A stretch of DNA of 47,967 nucleotides from assembly GCA_037190665.1 (NCBI GenBank), contig JBBCJT010000011.1, forward strand, positions 1-47,967, read 5' to 3'. Of this stretch, positions 41,899-47,967 are shown piece by piece. Under the pieces are notes generated by a model. The model did no database searches and was not told the origin of the DNA. It saw only the letters and a list, made by a program, of their open reading frames with translations. Position 1 is the stretch's first letter. The number at the start of each line of letters is the position of its first letter. The translations under genes and the position numbers were made by a program. The stretch comes from JBBCJT01 sp037190665. Its GTDB lineage: Bacteria; Pseudomonadota; Alphaproteobacteria; Acetobacterales; Acetobacteraceae.

Positions 41899-44607
41899 AT
41901 GGCCGCACCGACAGGTCGCATCGATCAATTCCTGCTGCTGCATTCCGGGCGGGCGGACCGCTGGCGTCAGCTCACGTCGCTGGCCGGCGACTGGGCGTCC
42001 GGCAAGTCCGGGCGCGGCGCGGTCGAGGAAGCGCTCGCGGCGATGGAACCGCTGGAGGAATTCCACGCCTATCCGGGCGCACGGCTGCTGGGTGCGCTGC
42101 GGGAGAAGATCGCCGGCGACGACGCGTCCGGCGTCGCGATCCTGTCACGCCGGATCTCCACCGCCCTGCTGACCCGTGCCTACCGCGAACGTCCCGGGGA
42201 TTGGGACGCACATGAGGAAAAATCGGCGAACGAGGTCGCCGATGTCCTCCCCCCTGCGATGGGCGAGCGCGACCGGCACCGGCCATATTTCGAGGTGCTC
42301 TACGTCACCGCCCAGCCCGCCGCGCGCTGGCCGGCGCTGGCGGCCGAGATCCGCCGCCTCCGCCGCCCCGAGGACGCCTTCGTCCACGAGGCGGTGATGG
42401 TCGGCTCCTACGAGGACGCCTTCTGCGCCGCGGCGGTCAACCCGGCGATCGCCGCCGTGGTGATGGCGGAGGGCTTCCCCTACCGCTCGCGCCACGACGC
42501 GCCGGTCCTGCGGTCGGTGCTCGACCCGCTGGGCGAGCCGACCCAGCCGGCGGACACGGCGCTGCGGCTCGGCGCGACGCTCAAGCGCATCCGGCCGGAG
42601 CTCGATCTCTATCTGCTGTCCGATCGCGACGTGGAGAAGCTCGCCGGCGATGCCGCCGCGGATGTGTTCCGCCGCATCTTCTACAGCGTCGAGGAGCCGC
42701 TGGAGCAGCACCTCGCGATCCTCGAGGGCGTGCAGGCGCGGTTCGAGACACCGTTCTTCGACAACCTCAAGAAATACGCGTCGCGGCCGATCGGAACTTT
42801 CCACGCCCTGCCGATCGCGCGCGGCAAGTCGGTGTTCAACTCCGACTGGATCCGCGACATGGGCGAGTTCTACGGCATCAACCTGTTCCTCGCCGAGAGC
42901 AGCGCGACCACCGGCGGGCTGGACAGCCTTCTGGAGCCCACCGGCAACATCAAGCGCGCGCAGGAGATGGCCGCGCGCGCCTTCGGGGCCGATCACGTCT
43001 TCTTCGTTACCAACGGCACCAGCACGTCGAACAAGATGGCGGTGCAGGCGCTGACCGCGCCGGGCGACATCGTCGTGGTGGATCGCAACTGCCACAAGTC
43101 GCACCACTACGGCATGGTGCTGACCGGCGCGCAGCCCTACTACGTCGAAGCCTTCCCGATGACGGAATATTCGATGTACGGGGCGGTGCCGCTCGCCACC
43201 ATCAAGGGCGCGCTGCTGAAGCTCAGGGCCGAGGGGCGGCTGGACCGGCTGAAGATGCTGGACCTGACCAACTGCACCTTCGACGGGCACATGTACAACG
43301 TGCGCCGCGTGATGGAAGAATGCCTCGCCATCAAGCCGGACCTGATCTTCCTGTGGGATGAGGCGTGGTCGGGCTTCGCGCGGTTCTCCCCGTTCCTGCG
43401 CCCGCGCACCGCTATGGGGGCGGCCGCCGATCTGGAGGCCTGGCTGCGCAAGCCGGAATCGGTCGAGGCCCATGAGAAGCAGAAGGCGGAGCTGGGTGAC
43501 AGCCCGTCCGACGAAACGCTGCTGGAGACGCGCCTGATCCCCGATCCGCGCAAGGTTCGGCTGCGCGTGTACCAGACGAACTCGACGCACAAGTCGATGT
43601 CGGCGATCCGCCAGGGCTCCATGCTGCTGGTCAAGGACGTGGACTTCCACACGGTGGAGGCGCAGTTCCACGAGGCGGTCTTCACCCACGCCTCGACCAG
43701 CCCGAACCAGCAGCTCATCGCCAGCCTCGATGTCGCGCGGCGGCAGATGGAGCTGGAAGGCTACGAGCTTGTGATGAACGCGATCGAGATCGCGTTCCGC
43801 ATCCGCAGCGCCGTCAACGCCCATCCGCTGATCTCGAAGTACTTCCGCGTGCTCGGCGCCGACGCCATGATCCCGGCGGAATACCGCCAGTCGGGGTTCG
43901 AGGACTACCTGCGGCCCGGCAGCACGTGGGCCGATGCGATCAAGGCCATGAACGAGGACGAGTTCTACCTCGATCCGACGCGCATGACGCTGGTCTGCGG
44001 CACCGCCGGGTTCGACGGCACCCAGTTCAAGGGGCTGCTCGCCGGCAAGTACAACATCCAGCTCAACAAGACCTCGCGCAACTCGGTGCTGCTGCAGTCC
44101 AACATCAACAACACCCGCAGCGACGTCGCGCACCTGATCCGCGTCCTGGTCGAGATCTGCCACGAGATCGAAAGGCGGCTGGCCGATGGCGGGGCGGAGG
44201 AGCAGGAGGCGTTCGCCGCGCGGGTGAAGTCGCTGATGACGGACGTGCCCGACCTGCCGAACTTCAGCCGCTTCCACGACAGCTTCCGCGGCGATGCGGG
44301 GAAGACGACGCCGGAAGGCGACATGCGCACCGCCTTCTTCGGCGCCTACCATCCGGACCTGTGCGAGTACGTCCCGCTGCTCGGCGCCGAGTGCGACCGG
44401 CGGCTGAAGGAGGGGCCGGAGATGGTCTCCGCCAACTTCGTCATCCCCTACCCGCCGGGCTTCCCGATCATGGTGCCGGGCCAGGTGCTGACGCAGGAGA
44501 CGATCGACTTCATGCGCAAGCTCGATGTGAAGGAGATCCACGGCTACGAGAAGGCGAAGGGCCTCAAGCTGCTCAAGCCGGACGCCATCGCGCAGAAGAA
44601 GCGCTGA
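41899..44607 (+). CDS. PLP-dependent decarboxylase of the Orn/Lys/Arg group, 902 aa
   Basis: A fold-type I PLP enzyme. The PLP domain shows VFFVTNGTSTSNKMAVQAL (phosphate loop), DRNCHKSHHYGMVLTGA, Asp487 in FLWDEAWSGFARF (pyridine nitrogen contact) and the Schiff-base Lys565 in TNSTHKSMSAIRQGSMLL. This matches arginine, lysine and ornithine decarboxylases. A receiver-like wing domain (about residues 140-250: EVLYVTAQPAARWPALAAEI) precedes it. At 902 residues it is some 150-200 longer than LdcC, SpeF or AdiA, mostly from an N-terminal extension (about residues 1-140) I cannot assign. The C-terminal domain has VSANFVIPYPPGFPIMVPGQ, typical of the group. The ATG has an AGAGGG site. Two exchanger genes follow, the first 15 bp after its stop, suggesting decarboxylation plus antiport. 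Substrate unknown. Confidence 0.88.
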   Translation: MAAPTGRIDQFLLLHSGRADRWRQLTSLAGDWASGKSGRGAVEEALAAMEPLEEFHAYPGARLLGALREKIAGDDASGVAILSRRISTALLTRAYRERPGDWDAHEEKSANEVADVLPPAMGERDRHRPYFEVLYVTAQPAARWPALAAEIRRLRRPEDAFVHEAVMVGSYEDAFCAAAVNPAIAAVVMAEGFPYRSRHDAPVLRSVLDPLGEPTQPADTALRLGATLKRIRPELDLYLLSDRDVEKLAGDAAADVFRRIFYSVEEPLEQHLAILEGVQARFETPFFDNLKKYASRPIGTFHALPIARGKSVFNSDWIRDMGEFYGINLFLAESSATTGGLDSLLEPTGNIKRAQEMAARAFGADHVFFVTNGTSTSNKMAVQALTAPGDIVVVDRNCHKSHHYGMVLTGAQPYYVEAFPMTEYSMYGAVPLATIKGALLKLRAEGRLDRLKMLDLTNCTFDGHMYNVRRVMEECLAIKPDLIFLWDEAWSGFARFSPFLRPRTAMGAAADLEAWLRKPESVEAHEKQKAELGDSPSDETLLETRLIPDPRKVRLRVYQTNSTHKSMSAIRQGSMLLVKDVDFHTVEAQFHEAVFTHASTSPNQQLIASLDVARRQMELEGYELVMNAIEIAFRIRSAVNAHPLISKYFRVLGADAMIPAEYRQSGFEDYLRPGSTWADAIKAMNEDEFYLDPTRMTLVCGTAGFDGTQFKGLLAGKYNIQLNKTSRNSVLLQSNINNTRSDVAHLIRVLVEICHEIERRLADGGAEEQEAFAARVKSLMTDVPDLPNFSRFHDSFRGDAGKTTPEGDMRTAFFGAYHPDLCEYVPLLGAECDRRLKEGPEMVSANFVIPYPPGFPIMVPGQVLTQETIDFMRKLDVKEIHGYEKAKGLKLLKPDAIAQKKR

Positions 44608-44622
44608 GCAGGGACCCCGCAC

Positions 44623-46323
44623 ATGGAACCGCTTTTCGCCTACCTCGCCGCCAACCCCTACATCCTGCTCTTCGTCACCGTCGGCCTCGCTGTCTGGTTC
44701 GGCCGGCAGTCGGTCGCGGGCTACGGGCTGGGCATGGTCGCGGCCGCCATCGTCGTCGGCTGCGGCCTGTCGGTCTGGGCCTCGGCGTACGGGCACAAGC
44801 TCGCGCTCGATAACTTCACCAAGAGCCTGTTCTACTACCTGTTCATGTACGGCGTCGGGCTGCGGGTCGGCCCGTCCTTCGTGAACAGCCTGGGCGGCGA
44901 CGGGATCAAGTTCACCTTCCTCGCTCTCGTCTCCTGCATCATCGGCCTCGTCCTGGTGGTCGTCGGCGCGAAGATGTTCGACCTGCCGCCCGGCGCGGCG
45001 GGCGGCATGCTGGCGGGCTCCCAGACCATGTCGGCCGCCATCGGGTCCGCCGAACAGGCGGTGACGGCGGGCGCGGTGGCCCTGCCGCCCGGCAGCAACC
45101 CGGAGCAGGTCAGCGCCATGATCGCGCTGTCCTATGGCATCACCTACATCTGGGGCACGGTCGGCATCATCCTGATCACCAAGTACCTGCCCAAGTGGTG
45201 GGGCCTGGATGCCCGCGCCGCGGCGCAGGCCTACGAGAAGGAGCACGGGGTCGCCTCCGGCGATGCCCCCGCGCTGTCCGGCTGGACCGCGGGCGGGCTG
45301 CGCGCCTACCGGCTGGAGAACCCCGCCTGGGTCGGCAGGACGATGCGCGACATGCTGCGCGAGAACCCCGAGTACCGGTTCGTGAACCTCGCCCGTGACG
45401 GTGCCGCGCTCGGCGCGCGGGAGGACGAGACGCTGCGCCAGGGCGATGTCATCGCGCTGGGCGGCCTGCGTACCGCCATGACCGAGAAGATGGGGCTGAT
45501 CGGGCCGGAGGTTTCCGACCGCATCGCGCTCGACCTGCCGCTGGACCGGGCCGAGATCCTCGTCACCAACAAGGAGATGCTGAAGAAGACGCGCGAGGAA
45601 TGGCGCGCGCTGCCCGGCGCGGACCAGATCCAGGTTGTCGGCGTCGAACGCTCCGGCGTGCCGGTGCCGATCGGCCGCGACACGAAGCTCCAGCGCATGG
45701 ACCTCGTGACCGTGGTCGGACTGAAGGATGCGGTGAACAAGATCGGCGCCGCCTTCGGCCGGGTGGTGCGTCCCTCGGCCGCGACCGATCTGCTGACGCT
45801 CTCGCTCGGGATGATCCTCGGCTTCCTGATCGGCGCCATCCAGTTCCCCGCCTTCGGGTCGAGCGTCGGCCTCGGCAATGCCGGCGGGCTGCTGGTCGCG
45901 GGCGTGATCGTCTCCTCGCTCGCCTCACGGCTGCGCTTCTTCGGCAACACGCCGGCGGCCGCGCGCAACGTGCTGGAGGATCTGGGGCTGGTGGTCTTCG
46001 TTGCGATCGTGGGCATCAACGCCGGCAACTCGCTGCTGGAGCAGCTCACCGGCATCCTCGCGCTGAAGATCTTCATCGTCGGCTTCATCGCCTGCAGCGT
46101 GCCGCCGTTCATCGTGTGGATGATCGGCCTGTACGTGTTCAAGTTCAATCCGGCCATCCTGATGGGCGGCGTGGCCGGGGCACGCAGCCATTCCGGCCCC
46201 TGCCGCGAAGCCGCGGTGGAGATCCAGTCCAACGTCCCGTGGATCGGCTTCCCGGTCGCCTACGCGGTCTCCGGCGTGCTGCTGACCGTGTTCGGTTACT
46301 TCGCAATGGTCCTGGCGCAGTGA
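44623..46323 (+). CDS. AspT-type aspartate:alanine exchanger family transporter, copy 1
   Basis: A 566-residue membrane exchanger with the AAEx layout: an N-terminal bundle of about five TM helices (PYILLFVTVGLAVWFG, FTFLALVSCIIGLVLVVVG and PPGAAGGMLAGSQTMSAAIG), two cytoplasmic RCK_C/TrkA-C domains at about residues 205-375 (YRLENPAWVGRTMRDML, DVIALGG; and LQRMDLVTVVG) and a C-terminal bundle of about six TM helices with GARSHSGPCREAAVEI. AspT exchanges aspartate for alanine in a decarboxylation cycle that makes proton motive force. Here the partner is an Orn/Lys/Arg-type decarboxylase rather than aspartate 4-decarboxylase, so the exchanged pair is unclear. It begins 15 bp after the decarboxylase stop. 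Confidence 0.9.
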   Translation: MEPLFAYLAANPYILLFVTVGLAVWFGRQSVAGYGLGMVAAAIVVGCGLSVWASAYGHKLALDNFTKSLFYYLFMYGVGLRVGPSFVNSLGGDGIKFTFLALVSCIIGLVLVVVGAKMFDLPPGAAGGMLAGSQTMSAAIGSAEQAVTAGAVALPPGSNPEQVSAMIALSYGITYIWGTVGIILITKYLPKWWGLDARAAAQAYEKEHGVASGDAPALSGWTAGGLRAYRLENPAWVGRTMRDMLRENPEYRFVNLARDGAALGAREDETLRQGDVIALGGLRTAMTEKMGLIGPEVSDRIALDLPLDRAEILVTNKEMLKKTREEWRALPGADQIQVVGVERSGVPVPIGRDTKLQRMDLVTVVGLKDAVNKIGAAFGRVVRPSAATDLLTLSLGMILGFLIGAIQFPAFGSSVGLGNAGGLLVAGVIVSSLASRLRFFGNTPAAARNVLEDLGLVVFVAIVGINAGNSLLEQLTGILALKIFIVGFIACSVPPFIVWMIGLYVFKFNPAILMGGVAGARSHSGPCREAAVEIQSNVPWIGFPVAYAVSGVLLTVFGYFAMVLAQ

Positions 46324-46357
46324 CGGAACCGCGCAGCCCGCCTCGGAGGGCCTGAGG

Positions 46358-46397
46358 AAGCGCCCGGGTGGTCAGCCGCCCGGGCGCTTTCTTCTTC
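46358..46397 (+). terminator. Intrinsic terminator between the two exchanger genes
   Basis: AAGCGCCCGGG (46358-46368) pairs perfectly with CCCGGGCGCTT (46379-46389) around a 10-base loop, followed by TCTTCTT. An 11-bp GC-rich stem with a pyrimidine-rich tail is a good intrinsic terminator. It would cut or weaken read-through into the second exchanger, which lies 50 bp further on. Confidence 0.75.
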
Positions 46398-46446
46398 CCG
46401 AGACAACGGCATTCGTCGACCAGCGCTATCGAGGAGCAGGAGCGAC

Positions 46447-47967
46447 ATGGAGTGGTTCGCGGCCTTCCTGGTCAAGTACCCGGAACTGGCACTCTTTCTC
46501 ACCATCGCGATCGGCTATGTGATCGGCGGGATCAAGTTCGGCGGATTCAGCCTCGGCCCCGTCACGGGCTCGCTGTTCGCTGGGATCCTGATCGGCCAGT
46601 TCGCCCACGTGCCCGTCGCCGGCACGACAAAGGCGTTCCTGTTCCTGCTGTTCCTGTTCGGCATCGGCTATTCCGTCGGGCCGCAGTTCATGCAGGCGCT
46701 GAAGCGGGACGGGCTGAAGCCGGTGCTGCTCGCCATCGTCTGCACCTGCACGGGCCTGCTCGCCGCCATCGCCGTCTCGAAGCTGCTCGGGCTGGATGCC
46801 GGCTTCGCGGCCGGCCTGACATCCGGCGCACTGACGCAGAGCCCCGCCATGGGCACCGCGACCGAGGCCATCAACGCCCTGCCGCTGCCGGAAGCGGAGC
46901 GGGCGCGGCTGGTCGCGCATATCGGGGTGGCGGATGCCGTCTGCTACGTGTTCGGCGCGCTCGGCGTCATCCTCTTCTGCAGCGTGCTGGCGCCGAGGCT
47001 GCTCCGCATCGACCTGCGCGCCGAGTCGCTGAAGCTCGAGAAGGAGCTCGGCATCACCAAGGCGGCGCCGGGCATCGTCTCCGCATGGCGGCGGTTCGAG
47101 CTGCGCGCCTATCGCGTGCCCGCGGACTCCCCGCTGCTCGGCAAGACGGTCGCGGAGGCCGAGAGCCGGCTCGGGGAACATCGCGTCTTCTTCCACCGCA
47201 TCCGCCGGGCGGGCGCCGTGCTGGAAGCGACGCCGGACGTGATGGTCACGGCCGGCGACGTCGTGGCCGCATCGGGCGCGCGCAGCGTCCTGGTCGATCT
47301 GATCGGCACGCGCGCCGCCGAGGTCGAAGACCCCGACCTGCTGGATGTGCCGGTCGGCGCGTTCGATGTTCTGCTGACCAGCCGGGCGGTCGCCGGCCAC
47401 ACCGTGGCCGAGGCGCTGCGGACGCCGCAAAGCCGCGGATTGTTCCTGAGCGGCATCCGCCGCGGCGGGCAGGCCTTGCCGCTGTCGCCGCAGGTGGTGC
47501 TGGAACGGGGCGATATCCTGCGCATCGTCGGCCCGGAGCGGGAGGCCGGACAGGCGGCGCGCGGCATCGGCACCGTGATCGCCCCCAGCGCGGCCATCGA
47601 CTTCGTCGTGCTCGGCTTCGCGATCTTCCTCGGCGGGCTGGCCGGCGTGCTGATCACCTTTCCGATCGGCGAGATGCGGATCTCCCTCAGCACCAGCGTC
47701 GGCACGCTGCTGGCCGGGCTGGTCGTGGGGCATCTGCGCACGCGCCTGCCGCTGTTCGGACGCATCCCGGACGGCGCCGTCTCGCTGATGACGGCATTGG
47801 GGCTTGCCGCCTTCGTCGCCATGACGGGGCTGCACGCGGGGCCGGTGTTCCTCGAAGCGATCGCCGAGGCGGGGATCAGCCTGCTGCTCGGCGGCGTCGT
47901 GGTCACGCTCACGCCGCTGTTCGTGGGGCTGTATTTCGGCCACTACGTGCTGCGGATGAACCCCATC
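46447..47967 (+). CDS. AspT-type exchanger family transporter, copy 2 (partial, runs off the right edge)
   Basis: 507 codons are open from the ATG at 46447, which has a GGAGCAGGAGCGAC ribosome site, to the window end; the stop is outside. Translation shows the same layout as copy 1: N-terminal helices (YPELALFLTIAIGYVIGGI, FLFLLFLFGIGYSVGPQF and GFAAGLTSGALTQSPAMGTA), two RCK_C domains at about residues 215-375 (PADSPLLGKTVAEAESRLGE and DVVAASGARS; then GDILRIVGPER), and the C-terminal bundle (VLGFAIFLGGLAGVLI, VSLMTALGLAAFVAM). The two copies differ clearly throughout, so this is not a recent duplication. A terminator lies between them, so copy 2 may be expressed separately. Confidence 0.88.
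   Translation, partial: MEWFAAFLVKYPELALFLTIAIGYVIGGIKFGGFSLGPVTGSLFAGILIGQFAHVPVAGTTKAFLFLLFLFGIGYSVGPQFMQALKRDGLKPVLLAIVCTCTGLLAAIAVSKLLGLDAGFAAGLTSGALTQSPAMGTATEAINALPLPEAERARLVAHIGVADAVCYVFGALGVILFCSVLAPRLLRIDLRAESLKLEKELGITKAAPGIVSAWRRFELRAYRVPADSPLLGKTVAEAESRLGEHRVFFHRIRRAGAVLEATPDVMVTAGDVVAASGARSVLVDLIGTRAAEVEDPDLLDVPVGAFDVLLTSRAVAGHTVAEALRTPQSRGLFLSGIRRGGQALPLSPQVVLERGDILRIVGPEREAGQAARGIGTVIAPSAAIDFVVLGFAIFLGGLAGVLITFPIGEMRISLSTSVGTLLAGLVVGHLRTRLPLFGRIPDGAVSLMTALGLAAFVAMTGLHAGPVFLEAIAEAGISLLLGGVVVTLTPLFVGLYFGHYVLRMNPI

Noticed and set aside
42145..45246. A 1033-codon open frame on the minus strand across the decarboxylase and first exchanger genes
   Set aside because: It crosses two well-supported genes in antisense, is rich in His, Arg, Gln and Asp as GC-rich shadows are, and shows no domain.
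46426..47943. A 505-codon minus-strand frame opposite the second exchanger
   Set aside because: Shadow frame; the plus strand is open over 507 codons with clear AspT-family features and a good ribosome site.
1..47967. tRNA, rRNA, CRISPR arrays or insertion sequences
   Set aside because: No cloverleaf, rRNA-like segment, regularly spaced repeat or transposase frame was seen on either strand.

Overview
The window is very GC-rich, with most codons ending in G or C, and the proteins are of alphaproteobacterial type. A class A PBP downstream of tsaB-rimI, an HWE-family histidine kinase, a Bug-type receptor and treZ-treY fit a Rhodospirillales/Acetobacteraceae-like soil or water bacterium. This placement is inference; no rRNA or marker gene is present. 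I found no tRNA, rRNA, CRISPR array, transposase, integrase or plasmid function.

Layout. (1) Positions 1-3.7 kb are core genes: the 3' end of ribA, a run of four hairpins, a small unknown protein, tsaB, rimI and a class A penicillin-binding protein, the last four tightly packed on the plus strand. (2) Positions 3.8-21.3 kb are an accessory block with a sulfur theme. On the minus strand are a peptide-type ABC transporter (receptor plus two permeases, no ATPase), a TauD-type dioxygenase and an SsuD/MsuD-type flavin monooxygenase. Divergent from these are an acyl-CoA-dehydrogenase-fold flavoprotein of SfnB/MsuC/DszC type, an AhpD-like protein and an SsuA/TauA-like binding protein. Then come copC, a copD fused to a cytochrome-like domain that has lost its heme motif, an orphan family 5 receptor, an OYE-family reductase with an OsmC protein, and a rhodanese plus a YeeE/TsuA-type thiosulfate permease. 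Short A+T-rich promoter-like islands break up this GC-rich block, and two of them share an 18-bp motif. The rhodanese gene is preceded by an apparent Cys-codon leader peptide and a five-codon minicistron.

(3) Positions 21.4-34.8 kb are mixed accessory genes: an amidohydrolase, pcm with a CBS-domain protein, an HWE sensor kinase translationally coupled to a lone receiver protein, a Bug-type receptor with a LysE exporter, a winged-helix/TPR regulator, an AraC regulator divergent from a TTC38-like TPR protein, and an MFS permease. (4) Positions 35.0-39.3 kb hold treZ and treY, overlapping by 4 bp, for trehalose synthesis from maltodextrins. (5) Positions 39.4-48.0 kb hold another AraC regulator, an unknown polytopic membrane protein, and a 902-residue PLP decarboxylase of the Orn/Lys/Arg fold followed by two different AspT-type exchangers. 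The second exchanger runs off the right edge.

The two most coherent functional units are the organosulfur block (uptake, C-S bond cleavage by two flavin monooxygenases and a TauD-like enzyme, then inorganic sulfur handling by rhodanese and a thiosulfate permease) and the decarboxylase/dual-exchanger locus, which looks like a decarboxylation and precursor/product antiport cycle of unknown substrate.
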